Origin: Nitrospirota bacterium
Lineage (GTDB): Bacteria > Nitrospirota > Nitrospiria > Nitrospirales > Nitrospiraceae
Direction: 5' to 3'
Length of the DNA: 64,000 nt
NCBI GenBank assembly: GCA_040755395.1
Contig: JBFMAX010000002.1
Location: forward strand, 1-64,000
In this document: positions 51,744 to 59,808 of the stretch, piece by piece
How the letters are laid out: each line of letters opens with the position of its first letter
Numbering within the stretch: position 1 is the stretch's first letter
Program-made: the position numbers and the translations under genes
The notes under the pieces: generated by a model
The model's input: only the letters and a program-made list of their open reading frames with translations
Database searches by the model: none
Told to the model about the DNA's origin: nothing

Positions 51744-52412
51744 CTATTTTTTAGAGAGGACCGGATCGAGGTTGAAGGCGACGCTGATGCGCGGTGCCGT
51801 GCCTGTGTACGTGGCCACGGCGTGGAAGAGCCAACCGGGAAACATCACACACTGGCCGGCCGAGGGGGAGAAGGAGATATTCCGCCCAGCGTCATGCAGC
51901 TCGGGCATGGCGTAGCGGAGGTAGGGAGCGAGCATCCTGGGCAAGCAGCCCCGCGGATCGAAGAGCTGCAACTCGCCGCCGCATTTGCCTTCGGATGAAA
52001 TGTCTCCCACATCCACGTAATACACGCCGGACCAGAAGCTGCCAGGGTGCGGATGGGCGGCGTTGCTGCCTCCCTTGCGCTGCACGTTGGACCAGACTTC
52101 GACCACCTGCCAGCCTGGACGTCGTCCAGACGTCCCCGGCGCCCGCTCGGAGAACTCGGTCACCTGCGTCGCCACCTCGATGACGGGCTCGAACAACCGC
52201 TTCAAAGGCTCGCCGGCCCAATCCAGCATGGACAGATCGTGCGGAGACGACCAGCCGACGACTTCGTAATCCGAGTAGGCGGGCGTGGAGGCTTCCCGAT
52301 CGAGGATGGCCCGGCGCAGCTCTGCGTTGATCCGCTCATGGTCCGGAACGGTGAACACGAGGAGGGGAGTCGAGAAAATCGGACGGACGTTGATTTCCAT
52401 CTCCCGCGCCAT
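51744..52412 (-). CDS. 2OG-Fe(II) oxygenase-like protein (TIGR02466 type)
   Basis: About 222 residues from the ATG at 52412; starts at 52439, 52424 and 52400 are also possible. It contains the family block VEVWSNVQRKGGSNAAHPHP, then SFWSGVYYVDVGD, the second ligand region FPGWLFHAVATYTGTA and RISVAFNLDP. The H-x-H and downstream H with Arg fit a double-stranded beta-helix Fe(II)/2-oxoglutarate fold, as in TIGR02466 proteins that are often near modification genes. Substrate unknown. It is convergent with the radical SAM gene at 50418. Confidence 0.75.
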   Translation of the reverse strand: MAREMEINVRPIFSTPLLVFTVPDHERINAELRRAILDREASTPAYSDYEVVGWSSPHDLSMLDWAGEPLKRLFEPVIEVATQVTEFSERAPGTSGRRPGWQVVEVWSNVQRKGGSNAAHPHPGSFWSGVYYVDVGDISSEGKCGGELQLFDPRGCLPRMLAPYLRYAMPELHDAGRNISFSPSAGQCVMFPGWLFHAVATYTGTAPRISVAFNLDPVLSKK

Positions 52413-52532
52413 GGGCGCCAACATAGCGTCGCGTTCCACGGCAAGTCAAGGCCGGCGCCGCGCGCCCGAGCCGGGGGCCGCCCCTGATCGGTTTGACAAG
52501 GGGTTCGGCGCTGACCTACAGTAGCCTCGGCG

Positions 52533-53465
52533 ATGGATGACGAGCCCCGTACCCTCAAGTTCTACCAGGCCGATGTGTTCACCGACCAACCGTTCGGCGG
52601 GAATCCGGTCGCCGTTATCCCGGACGTCCAAGGCTTGACCGATCGCGAGCTGCAACAGATCGCTCGCGAGATGAATCTCTCCGAAAGCGTCTTTGTCTTA
52701 CCTCCTACCGATCAGGCTGCCGTCGCGAAGATCCGCATCTTCACTCCGACGCAGGAGATTCCCTTTGCCGGGCACCCGGTTCTCGGGGCATTTTACATTC
52801 TGGGCAAGCTCCAGAGGCTGGCTGTTCGGGAGCCGGTGACGCGCGTCCTGTACGAGTGCAATCTCGGCCTGTTTCCTGTCGAGCTCCACGTGCGGGACGG
52901 CGAGATTCTGCGGGTGGTCATGTCGCAACCGAAGCCGCAGTTTCTGGGCCAGGTGGAGGGCGTCAAGGATGTGTTCGACGTCGCGAAGGCCCTGGGCTTG
53001 TCGAAAAATGTGATTACCGAGACCAAATGGCCGATCCAAGTCGTCTCGACCGGCTTGCCCGTCCTGATCGTGCCGGTGCGCACGCTGACGGCGGTGCGGT
53101 CCATCGTGCCGGACGTGTCGGCCGTCAGCCGGCTCTGTGATCGCTATGGCGCGAACGGGATGATGGTGTTTACGACGGTGACCGTCGACGAGTTGGCGAC
53201 CGTGCACACCCGCATGTTCGCGCCGCCCATCGGGGTGTTCGAGGATCCCGCCACCGGCAGCGCCAGCGGGGCCTTGGGGGCGTATTTGGTCCATCACGGC
53301 GTGGTGGAAGTGGGTCCGACGACGGAGATTACCGCCGAGCAGGGCTACGAAATCGAACGCCCGTCGCGCATACTCATCCAGGTCGAGTCGGACGACGATG
53401 CGATACAGGAAGTGAAAGTCGGCGGGCAAGCGGTGATGGTGGTGGAAGGGGTTTTAAAATTCTGA
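52533..53465 (+). CDS. PhzF-family isomerase-like protein
   Basis: A 310-residue protein with the two-half fold of diaminopimelate epimerase. It has [34 protein letters not shown] (containing the catalytic-type Glu), [20 protein letters not shown] and [17 protein letters not shown]. PhzF proteins isomerise phenazine precursors, but most homologues are of unknown substrate. There are no other phenazine genes here, so a general epimerase/isomerase role is safer. A quasi-repeat spacer follows. Confidence 0.9.
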   Translation: MDDEPRTLKFYQADVFTDQPFGGNPVAVIPDVQGLTDRELQQIAREMNLSESVFVLPPTDQAAVAKIRIFTPTQEIPFAGHPVLGAFYILGKLQRLAVREPVTRVLYECNLGLFPVELHVRDGEILRVVMSQPKPQFLGQVEGVKDVFDVAKALGLSKNVITETKWPIQVVSTGLPVLIVPVRTLTAVRSIVPDVSAVSRLCDRYGANGMMVFTTVTVDELATVHTRMFAPPIGVFEDPATGSASGALGAYLVHHGVVEVGPTTEITAEQGYEIERPSRILIQVESDDDAIQEVKVGGQAVMVVEGVLKF

Positions 53466-53530
53466 ATGCGGAATTCTGAATTAGGAATGAGGAATGTTCT
53501 GACAATTTATCATTCAGCATTCGCGACCAT
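53466..53530. repeat. Quasi-repeat spacer, GAATGAGGAATG word
   Basis: GAATGCGGAATTCTGAATTAGG and AATGAGGAATG, in pieces, followed by inverted TCATTCAGCATTCGC. It forms a shorter stem than the other members and lies before the quinone oxidoreductase-like gene. Confidence 0.6.
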
Positions 53531-53539
53531 GAGGGAGCG

Positions 53540-54571
53540 ATGAAGGCGGTGGTGTTTCGCGAGCATGGCGGGCCGGAGAAGTTGACCTATACGGACGCGC
53601 CCCCGCCGCAGGCCGGGCCGGATGAGGTGTTGATTCAGGTCAAAGCCTGCGCGCTGAATCACCTGGACATCTGGATTCGTCAAGGCATCCCGGCGTACCA
53701 GATTCCACTCCCGCATATTTCCGGCTCCGATGTGGCCGGGATCGTCGAAGCGGTGGGGGAGCGGGTCGATGGTATCGCCGTCGGGACCCGGGTCTTCGTC
53801 TCGCCCGGCCTGAGCTGCTGGCGATGCGAGCAGTGCCTCGCCGGGCGGGATAACCTCTGCCCGGCCTACGGCATTCTCGGCGCGAAGGTGGACGGAGGTT
53901 ATGCGGAATTCGTCGCCGTGCCTGCCCGGAATGTCCTGCCCATTCCCGGCGGGCTGACCTTCGAGCAGGCCGCCGCGTTCCCGCTCGTCTCCGTGACGGC
54001 GTGGCATATGTTGTTCACGTTGGCCGATGTCAAGCCGGGAGAGACGATCCTGGTCATGGGAGCGGGGAGCGGCGTTGGCAGTATGGCCATTCAAATGGCC
54101 AAACTCGTCGGCGCGACCGTCATCACGACCGTCGGGTCCGAGAGCAAAATCGCCAAAGCGAAGGAACTCGGCGCGGATGAAGTCATTCAGCATTCAAAAG
54201 AGCAGGTGGCGGCGCGAGTGAAGGTGCTCACCGGCGGGCGCGGCGTGGACGTGGTGTTCGAGCATATCGGACCGGAAGTCTGGGAGGCCTGCCTGCATGC
54301 GATGGCCAAAGGCGGCCGGCTGGTCACCTGCGGCGCGACGACGGGCGGAGAGGTCACACTCGATCTGCGCTACCTGTTTTCAAGGCAACTGACCCTGAAA
54401 GGCTCGTATATGGGCACGCGAGCCGAATTGCTCGCCGCCACAGCGCTGATCGGCCAGGGCAAGCTCCGTCCGGTCATCGACCGGGTCTATCCGCTCCGAG
54501 ACGCCCGCGCGGCGCAGGAACAACTGCTGAGCCGGCAGGTCTTTGGTAAAATCGTGTTGAGAGTGGAATGA
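53540..54571 (+). CDS. Zinc-type alcohol dehydrogenase / quinone oxidoreductase-like protein
   Basis: A 343-residue MDR-superfamily oxidoreductase. N-terminal GroES-like domain: EVLIQVKACALNHLDIWIRQ and HISGSDVAGIVEAVG. The structural-zinc lobe CWRCEQCLAGRDNLC has all four cysteines. The Rossmann domain is ETILVMGAGSGVGSMAIQMA. Two catalytic-zinc ligands (Cys/His) are not clearly both kept, so it may be a quinone or enone reductase using NADPH. GGAG precedes the ATG. A CBS protein gene follows 48 bases later on the same strand. Confidence 0.87.
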   Translation: MKAVVFREHGGPEKLTYTDAPPPQAGPDEVLIQVKACALNHLDIWIRQGIPAYQIPLPHISGSDVAGIVEAVGERVDGIAVGTRVFVSPGLSCWRCEQCLAGRDNLCPAYGILGAKVDGGYAEFVAVPARNVLPIPGGLTFEQAAAFPLVSVTAWHMLFTLADVKPGETILVMGAGSGVGSMAIQMAKLVGATVITTVGSESKIAKAKELGADEVIQHSKEQVAARVKVLTGGRGVDVVFEHIGPEVWEACLHAMAKGGRLVTCGATTGGEVTLDLRYLFSRQLTLKGSYMGTRAELLAATALIGQGKLRPVIDRVYPLRDARAAQEQLLSRQVFGKIVLRVE

Positions 54572-54619
54572 GCGCCGCGAATTCCAACGGACGCATTCTG
54601 ACAAAGGAGGACCTCATCC

Positions 54620-55021
54620 ATGGCGACCGTCGCGCAGATCATGCGAAAGGACCCCAAACGGATCCCCTACACCATGTCGGTGCGGGATGCGGCGAAGAAG
54701 ATGCGGGATGAACGCATCGGCTCGTTGCTGGTGGAAAAGAACGGAGACCTTGTCGGCATCATCACCGATACCGACGTGGTGCGCCGGGCAGTCGCGGGAG
54801 GCGCGGATCTGAATAAGATGACGGTGCAGGACATCATGACTAGCCCGATCGCGACGATCGAAGCAATGCGAACGGTACAGGACGCCCACGATATGATGGG
54901 CGATCTGGGGGTCCGGCACCTGGGCGTGACCGAACAAGGCAAGTTGGTGGGCTTGATTTCCGTGCGCGACCTGCTGGTGTTCTATAAGCGCGTGTCGGAA
55001 CCGAAGATCATGCAGGACTGA
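54620..55021 (+). CDS. CBS-domain-pair protein
   Basis: A 133-residue protein consisting of two CBS domains, KRIPYTMSVRDAAKKMRDER and DIMTSPIATIEAMRTVQDAHD, each followed by the typical G-x-x-T/S-x-x-D loop (GIITDTDVVRRAV, GLISVRDLLVFYK). Such pairs bind adenine nucleotides or related ligands and act as energy sensors when fused or paired with effector proteins. AAGGAGGA is well placed before the ATG. No partner is evident. Confidence 0.9.
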   Translation: MATVAQIMRKDPKRIPYTMSVRDAAKKMRDERIGSLLVEKNGDLVGIITDTDVVRRAVAGGADLNKMTVQDIMTSPIATIEAMRTVQDAHDMMGDLGVRHLGVTEQGKLVGLISVRDLLVFYKRVSEPKIMQD

Positions 55022-55108
55022 TGGAGAAGTAATTGAGTGATTGGTGATTAAGTGATTGTGCAGGCGGGCACTCAAATCACCTCATTACTTAGTTGCTTAA
55101 TCATTGAG
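55022..55108. repeat. Quasi-repeat stem-loop between convergent genes, TTGAGTGATTG word
   Basis: Left words AGTAATTGAGTGATTGGTG and ATTAAGTGATTG face right words CAAATCACCTCATTACTTAG and TTAATCATTGAGTTACTTGG, an inverted, slightly reshuffled copy, around a GC loop. It fills the gap between the stops of the CBS gene and moaB and could end both. Confidence 0.7.
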
Positions 55109-55621
55109 TTACTTGGTGAGCTCTTTGATCAGATGCCCCAACTCCGGCAGGATTAATTTTTCCATCGCGAGCCGGACGGCGTTCATCGAGCCGGGGGTGG
55201 AGAACAGAACCCGGCCCCGCACGATCCCTGCGGTGGCCCGGCTCATCATGGCGGGCGATCCGATTTCCTGGTAGGTCAGGTAGCGGAACAGTTCCCCGAA
55301 ACCGTCCAGCCGTTTTTCCAACATCCCGTCGACCGCCTCGAACGTGGAATCGCGCCGCGAGATCCCGGTGCCGCCGTTGATGATGATCGCCTGAACCGCC
55401 TCGTTCGCCACGCCGCTTTCGATGCATGCCTTGATCTGCGCCGGCTCGTCCTTGACGACCTGGTACGCGACGACTTCATGCCCTTGATCCTTCAACAGGC
55501 GCATAATGAGCTGGCCGCTGTCGTCGGTCTCCGGCGTGCGCGTGTCGCTGCAGGTAATGACCATGCAACCGACTCGGCGAGGAGCGCGGGCCTTGTGTTC
55601 CTGGTGGGAGGGAGTGCTCAC
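55109..55621 (-). CDS. moaB: Molybdenum cofactor biosynthesis protein B
   Basis: A 170-residue MogA/MoaB-family protein: VGCMVITCSDTRTPETDDSG, HEVVAYQVVKDEPAQIKACI, IINGGTGISRRDSTFEA (the GGTG-x-S motif for molybdopterin), RYLTYQEIGSPAMMSRATAG and FSTPGSMNAVRLAMEKLILP. It adenylates or helps insert metal in the cofactor pathway. The GTG start follows a ferredoxin gene by 23 bases on the same strand. No other mo-genes are nearby; the MoeB-like genes at 22-25 kb belong to a sulfur context. Confidence 0.92.
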   Translation of the reverse strand: MSTPSHQEHKARAPRRVGCMVITCSDTRTPETDDSGQLIMRLLKDQGHEVVAYQVVKDEPAQIKACIESGVANEAVQAIIINGGTGISRRDSTFEAVDGMLEKRLDGFGELFRYLTYQEIGSPAMMSRATAGIVRGRVLFSTPGSMNAVRLAMEKLILPELGHLIKELTK

Positions 55622-55644
55622 AAGATGAACCTGGCAGGGAAAAG

Positions 55645-55971
55645 TCAGCGCCAGATGGCGTCGGGATTGAGCTTCTGGACGGGTGTGCCCTTGCCGATGT
55701 GTTCGTCGAGGATGGCCGGCACGTCGGCCTCGGTCACTTTGGAGTACCAGATCCCGTCCGGATAGACCACGAGCGTGGGGCCGTGTTCGCAGGGACCCAA
55801 GCAGGCGGAGCCGGTGACCAACACCTGGCCGGGCTGATAGCCGCGCTCCATCAGTCCCATGTTGAGGGCCATGAGGATGTTGGCCGATCCCGCCGCTCCA
55901 CAGGATGGCTTCGGATGCCCAGGCGGACGGGAATTGGTGCAGACCACAATGTGATATTTGGGCTTCGGCAT
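55645..55971 (-). CDS. 2Fe-2S thioredoxin-like ferredoxin
   Basis: A 108-residue protein of the Shethna-type thioredoxin-fold ferredoxins. The four ligands are VVCTNSRPPGHPKPSCGAAG (two Cys, about 14 residues apart) and TGSACLGPCEHGPTLVVYPD (two Cys, four apart). GAGGAGA precedes the ATG. The family serves as an electron carrier, for instance with formate dehydrogenase or hydrogenase subunits; the partner here is unknown. It is cotranscribed with moaB, which fits a molybdoenzyme link (inference). Confidence 0.88.
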   Translation of the reverse strand: MPKPKYHIVVCTNSRPPGHPKPSCGAAGSANILMALNMGLMERGYQPGQVLVTGSACLGPCEHGPTLVVYPDGIWYSKVTEADVPAILDEHIGKGTPVQKLNPDAIWR

Positions 55972-55984
55972 GGGTTCTCCTCGT

Positions 55985-56070
55985 TAATTTTCAGAGCGAA
56001 TAGCTGGTAGCTGATAGCTAAAAGCTGATGGCTGACATCTGAGGACTGACTGATTGTTGATAGCTGATTT
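55985..56070. repeat. Quasi-repeat spacer, AGCTGATAGCTGA word
   Basis: Units GAATAGCTGGTAGCTGATAG and CTAAAAGCTGATGGCTGACA, continuing TCTGAGGACTGACTGATTG and GATAGCTGATTTC, are one degenerate heptamer-octamer in direct orientation. AGCT palindromes allow local stems. It lies between the GGCT-like gene and the ferredoxin gene on the minus strand. Confidence 0.65.
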
Positions 56071-56514
56071 CTAACGCGGCACGTAGGACTTCCACTGCTC
56101 GATGCACTCGTCGGGCAACTTCCAGTGCTTAAGCCCCTTCAAGACCCATTCCAGGTAATGTTCTTTGGGCTTGAATTTCCCGATGGGCGTGGCCGCGTGG
56201 GTCGTGACGAGCACTTTCTCGCCTTCTTCCGTGATAACGGTGACCGGCAGGTGCCGGAACGCGCCGGGCGGGACATCGCCCTCGAACTCATCCATGAGCT
56301 TCAGGTCTTCGTCCGTGATCTCCACCACGATGCCCCAGACTTTTTCGCCGGGAGACGGGACGGCGCTGGCGAGGCCGCAGCGCCATTGGGAAGACCAGCG
56401 GCAGAACTGAATCGTGTGGTCGGGCAGATAGGCCTTAAAGAGGAACTGATGCTCCGGCGCCCGCCGCTTGAGCTGAGTCGGATTCAAATTGTCGGCATAG
56501 ACGAATAATTTCAT
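56071..56514 (-). CDS. Gamma-glutamylcyclotransferase-like protein
   Basis: A 147-residue protein starting MKLFVYADNLNPTQLKRRAP, the short GGCT start with Y-x-x-N pocket residues. Further on are VWGIVVEITDEDLKLMDEFE (acidic Glu of the D-x-F-E-G type), FRHLPVTVITEEG and a C-terminal helix. GGCT proteins cyclise gamma-glutamyl amines to 5-oxoproline. Length and motifs match a bacterial GGCT-like group, but exact substrate is uncertain. A TTGACA box on the minus strand (plus 56581-56586) may drive it. Confidence 0.78.
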   Translation of the reverse strand: MKLFVYADNLNPTQLKRRAPEHQFLFKAYLPDHTIQFCRWSSQWRCGLASAVPSPGEKVWGIVVEITDEDLKLMDEFEGDVPPGAFRHLPVTVITEEGEKVLVTTHAATPIGKFKPKEHYLEWVLKGLKHWKLPDECIEQWKSYVPR

Positions 56515-56690
56515 GCGCGCTCAAGCCTGTGTGATTTCCCGAAACGGGCCTGGTACTTGTAGCATACCCGCTTGTTGGATTGTCAAGTCGATCGGCTGCG
56601 ATGGCCGAGAGCGTTTACGTCGGTCCGACGCTCCCTGATCGGGAGAGAGCCGGCATTGACTTCCTGCCGGAGGCGAGCCTATGCTTTTTT

Positions 56691-57485
56691 ATGGGCCACT
56701 ACAGACACGTCGTCACGCGGGCGGGCCTGATCCTCCTTGCTCTGGGAGGGGCGATCCGCGCGGCGTCGGCCGCCGAGGCGGCCGAATTCTATAGCTGGAT
56801 CACTCCCGATGGGACGATGGTCATGACCGACGATGCGTCCCGTATTCCTCCCGAAGGCGGACGGAGCCCCGTCAAGGTGCACCGGTTCAAAGACAGTCCT
56901 CGCGCCGGCCTCTCTTCGACTGTGAGCGACACCTCTGTTCGTGCGACGTTGCCGCATACTGATGCGAAACCATCGCTGGAAACTCGATCTGAAGATCGTC
57001 CTTCGGTGATGCGGGATACAGTGGAAGCTGAACCGGCCGACCAGGATATTTCGGTCGTGTCACTCGAGGAGCCGACCCAAAGGACCTTGCCGGACTATCG
57101 CTGGGTGTCGTTGACCACCCCCGTGTATCTGACGTCGGGGCCGATCTCGGGATTCTGGTGTCGCCGTCACGTCAAGGACCCGCTCCGCGCCTTGGTTGAC
57201 CACCTCAGAGCGATGAATCTGTGGACCGGGGCCGGACCGATGACCCTCAATGGCAATGGCGGCTATCGGTGGGGTGTCATCCCAGGAGGGCCGGTGGCCG
57301 GAATCTCGGTTTCCTCATCCGGCAATCCGGTGTACGATCAGGTCCTACGGGAACGGCAGGCCGTGATCGAACGCAACTATTTGCTGCTGAAGGCGGCTCA
57401 ACAGGAAGTCGCCCGTGTGAGTCCGTCCTGCTGCGGGGCTGCGACTTCGAGGACGCACCATTCCCCCAACACGTTGAAGCGCTGA
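56691..57485 (+). CDS. Exported DUF4124-like protein
   Basis: About 264 residues from the in-frame ATG at 56691. A signal sequence (RAGLILLALGGAIRAASA) is followed by AEFYSWITPDGTMVMTDDAS, a DUF4124-like beta-hairpin often found at the start of envelope proteins. A Ser/Thr-rich linker and a C-terminal part with WCRRHVKDPLRALVDHLRAM and two Cys near the end (SPSCCGAAT) follow. The best ribosome site (GGAGG) fits an out-of-frame ATG at 56681; a T6 run lies between. Function unknown. It ends 6 bases before the next gene. Confidence 0.65.
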   Translation: MGHYRHVVTRAGLILLALGGAIRAASAAEAAEFYSWITPDGTMVMTDDASRIPPEGGRSPVKVHRFKDSPRAGLSSTVSDTSVRATLPHTDAKPSLETRSEDRPSVMRDTVEAEPADQDISVVSLEEPTQRTLPDYRWVSLTTPVYLTSGPISGFWCRRHVKDPLRALVDHLRAMNLWTGAGPMTLNGNGGYRWGVIPGGPVAGISVSSSGNPVYDQVLRERQAVIERNYLLLKAAQQEVARVSPSCCGAATSRTHHSPNTLKR

Positions 57486-57491
57486 CTTGCC

Positions 57492-57986
57492 TTGACTGTC
57501 GAGTCTTCCCCCACCCAGCCTTCCGAATCCTCTTCATCGTGGGTGAGAACGATCCACTACATCGGGCTCGGCCTTCTGGTCGCCGGAGGAGTGGCTTATT
57601 GGCTGCTCAAGCCGGCTTCCTTGAACCCCATGGCCGATCCGCGAGCGGCGGAAGCCATCGCGCTGGTGCAGACACACCGGGCTCAAGGGGCGCCGACAAT
57701 CCTGCAGGCTTTGACCGAGCATGTGCGCGCCAAGAAGGCACGGGGCGAAGGCGTGTATTTGGGGGAGTGGCGGGTGCAGCGGCTGGAAGGCGATCTCTAT
57801 GAAGTTCGAGTCACGATGCGGGAACAGGGGCGGAATCAGTGGTTCGAGCGGGAATTGATTTGGCACGCCGACCTGGCGACGAAACGCGTCAACGCGGCGT
57901 CGTTGCCCGCCGATGGATACATGCCTGCCGATGCGACGCCGGGTGCGCCGATGCAGTCCCCGTTCTTACCGGGGGCCGGGCAGTGA
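57492..57986 (+). CDS. Membrane-anchored protein, unknown function
   Basis: A 164-residue protein read from a TTG 6 bases after the upstream stop. One N-terminal membrane helix (IHYIGLGLLVAGGVAYWLLK) is followed by a soluble alpha/beta domain: AAEAIALVQTHRAQGAPTIL, YLGEWRVQRLEGDLYEVRV and FERELIWHADLATKRV, which looks like a periplasmic or cytoplasmic lipocalin-type sheet. A Pro/Ala-rich tail ends it. It overlaps the convergent Rieske gene end by 21 bases. No family recognised; probably cotranscribed with the DUF4124-like gene. Confidence 0.6.
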   Translation: MTVESSPTQPSESSSSWVRTIHYIGLGLLVAGGVAYWLLKPASLNPMADPRAAEAIALVQTHRAQGAPTILQALTEHVRAKKARGEGVYLGEWRVQRLEGDLYEVRVTMREQGRNQWFERELIWHADLATKRVNAASLPADGYMPADATPGAPMQSPFLPGAGQ

Positions 57987-58286
57987 CACTTTGATCACGT
58001 CCCCTTCCACCTGCACATCATAGCGGGCGACCGTGAAATCGGGATTGTCCGGTCGTACGCCGGTCCGCACGTTGAACCGCCAGCCGTGCCAAGGGCATTC
58101 CACGATCTCGCCTGAGAGGGTTCCTTCGCCCAGCGGACCCCCCGCGTGCGGACAGGTATTGTCGAGCGCGTAGATTTTCCCATCCACGTTGAACAGCGCC
58201 ACCAGCAGTCCGCCTTCGGCTTCGACCGAGAGGCAGGAGCCGGGTTCCAAGTCGTTGAGCTTCGCCACCGGAACGAATTGCATCAT
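57966..58286 (-). CDS. Rieske 2Fe-2S ferredoxin
   Basis: A 106-residue protein with the complete Rieske cluster: NTCPHAGGPLGEG (Cys45, His47) and VECPWHGWRFNV (Cys64, His67). The short length, LFNVDGKIYALDN and VEGDVIKVSL indicate a stand-alone nitrite-reductase-small-subunit or ferredoxin-type Rieske protein, soluble, with no membrane anchor. The first of two adjacent ATGs is used, 10 bases after GGAGGA. It is divergent from the HNH gene. It could supply electrons to an oxygenase or reductase elsewhere. Confidence 0.9.
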   Translation of the reverse strand: MMQFVPVAKLNDLEPGSCLSVEAEGGLLVALFNVDGKIYALDNTCPHAGGPLGEGTLSGEIVECPWHGWRFNVRTGVRPDNPDFTVARYDVQVEGDVIKVSLPGPR

Positions 58287-58475
58287 CGCCGCTGAATCCT
58301 CCTTTGTACGTACACACTCAAGCCGTGCGGCTGCGGCCCGGTCGGGAGGCCGGCTCCGGCCTTGCTCCATCGGCCTCACGGCTTGATCTGACTCTCGGAT
58401 TATGGCATACACAAAGGCGGGCGGGCGGCCCAGCCCTGGCTGCGAGGACGGGGAAGGACGGGGTAAGGAGTTCTC

Positions 58476-59021
58476 ATGGAAATGACCTTGTTGCTCAACG
58501 CGACCTACGAACCGCTCCGGGTCATCAACTGGCAGAAAGCCATTACTCTGCTCTGGCAGGGCAAAGTCGAAGTCCTGGAGGTCTATGATCGCGATATTCA
58601 TGGAGTGTCGATCTCGATCAAGCTGCCGGCCGTGATGCGTTTGCTCAAGTTGGTCCGGCTGAAGGACAGCCATCGAGCCGTCAAGTTCTCGCGCATCAAC
58701 ATCTTCACCCGCGACGGCTATACCTGCCAGTACTGCAACCAGAAGTTCCGAACCGAGGACCTGACCTTCGACCACGTCGTGCCGATCGCCAAGGGCGGCA
58801 AAAAGACCTGGGAGAATATCGTCACGGCCTGCTGGCGGTGCAACAACCGAAAGAGCGGCCGGACGCCTGAGGAGGCCGGCATGAGGCTCATCAAGAAGCC
58901 GGTCAAACCCAGGTGGAACCCGGTGCTCACGATCACCATCGGCATCCGCAACGCGCCGGAAAGCTGGCGCGACTACTTGTACTGGAACATGGAGTTGGAC
59001 GCCGACCCGGCGGAGACATAG
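58476..59021 (+). CDS. HNH endonuclease
   Basis: A 181-residue protein. The N-terminal half has LNATYEPLRVINWQKAITLL. The HNH core is RDGYTCQYCNQKF, then LTFDHVVPIAKGGKKTWENI and ACWRCNNRKSGRTPEEA, giving C-x2-C, D-H, N and C-x2-C. Zinc-finger-type Cys pairs flank the catalytic His. This chromosomal HNH type is common and its biological substrate is unknown; DNA nicking is the family activity. Length is standard for the group. A stem-loop repeat follows the stop. Confidence 0.9.
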   Translation: MEMTLLLNATYEPLRVINWQKAITLLWQGKVEVLEVYDRDIHGVSISIKLPAVMRLLKLVRLKDSHRAVKFSRINIFTRDGYTCQYCNQKFRTEDLTFDHVVPIAKGGKKTWENIVTACWRCNNRKSGRTPEEAGMRLIKKPVKPRWNPVLTITIGIRNAPESWRDYLYWNMELDADPAET

Positions 59022-59026
59022 AAAAG

Positions 59027-59133
59027 TCAATGAGGAATGTGGAATGAGGAGTGTGAAATGTGATGCACGGAGCAACCCATTACTCGCTTAACACTTCTCA
59101 ATTCCTAATTCCACATTCCTCATTTCTTCACAG
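59027..59133. repeat. Long quasi-repeat stem-loop between convergent genes
   Basis: Left arm: AATGAGGAATGTGGAATGAG, GAGTGTGAAATG. Right arm: CTCAATTCCTAATTCC, ACATTCCTCATTTC, the inverse of the left with few mismatches over about 30 bases. The loop is about 35 bases. It fills the gap between the HNH stop and the stop of the minus-strand gene at 59134. It is the clearest example of the arm-loop-arm layout. Confidence 0.8.
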
Positions 59134-59586
59134 TCAGTATTGCTTATCGATCGTAATCTCCACGTCTCGCCCGCCGACGAGGGTGGGGTTCTTGTCGTAT
59201 TTCCCTTCCATATCCCCTGGTTGAGGCGGCCCGGCTTGTCCGTCCCGATCCAGCCGCGCGACGACGTCCACCACCCCGCGCAACTCTGATCCCTGTATCA
59301 TCAGGTCCGCGTTCGTGATCTCGAATTCCACCGGAAACTTGGGACTGTCGATTCGCTTGACGGCGATGGGTCGAGGCGCGCCTTGCGGTCGCCGCACAAT
59401 GACGAACAGCACGTCGGTCGGCCTCACCTGGTCCGCCAGCGCCGGTGCGATGGTGACGCGTCCGGCGATCACGCCAGAGCCGCCCTGTTGCTCGCAACTG
59501 TGAGCCAAGCCCAGCCATGCGGCGATGCCGGCCAGGGCAATGATCCCGGCGGTCATGCCGAATGTGCCCAGTGAGTATTTCGCCAC
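59134..59586 (-). CDS. CcmI C-terminal-domain-like exported protein
   Basis: A 150-residue protein from a GTG with AGGAGG 10 bases upstream. It starts with a membrane helix (AGIIALAGIAAWLGLAHSC). Then it has IAGRVTIAPALADQVRPTDV, LFVIVRRPQGAPRPIAVKRI and GDMEGKYDKNPTLVGG, matching the pattern of the periplasmic C-terminal domain of CcmI/CycH (apocytochrome chaperone; V-S-L-D-P-A-L-A, P-Q-P-G-D-L-E-G). Here the domain stands alone without the TPR part. A role in cytochrome c maturation is plausible but there are no ccm genes nearby. Confidence 0.75.
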   Translation of the reverse strand: MAKYSLGTFGMTAGIIALAGIAAWLGLAHSCEQQGGSGVIAGRVTIAPALADQVRPTDVLFVIVRRPQGAPRPIAVKRIDSPKFPVEFEITNADLMIQGSELRGVVDVVARLDRDGQAGPPQPGDMEGKYDKNPTLVGGRDVEITIDKQY

Positions 59587-59622
59587 GTTCTGACTGCCTC
59601 CTGGCGTTGTATCGGCTCGTGG

Positions 59623-59808
59623 CTAGCGCGCATTATTCATGAACGCTTCTGCTGCAAACGCGGGTACGCTGTTCCGACGGGCGTGCTCGTCACTCAGTCG
59701 GTCAACATACTGCTTCAAGTATGCCTCCCTCCTTCGTGGCTGCGCTTGCCCGTCTCAGAACGCGTCTGCGCGTTTTCGCGACGAACCGTCATGAATAATG
59801 CGCGCTAG
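59623..59808. mobile_element. 186-bp MITE-like element with 20-bp terminal inverted repeats
   Basis: CTAGCGCGCATTATTCATGA at 59623-59642 is the exact inverse of the 20 bases at 59789-59808. The 146-bp inside has no open frame. CTAG at both outer ends could be a target or cut site. No direct target duplication is obvious, since repeat R1 copy 3 begins within the right end. The size and perfect ends are those of a MITE, which would need a transposase elsewhere. Confidence 0.7.

Noticed and set aside
58287-59075. N-terminal extension of the Rieske protein to 369 residues
   Set aside because: It is antisense to the HNH gene. The Rieske protein alone is full length and has its own ribosome site.
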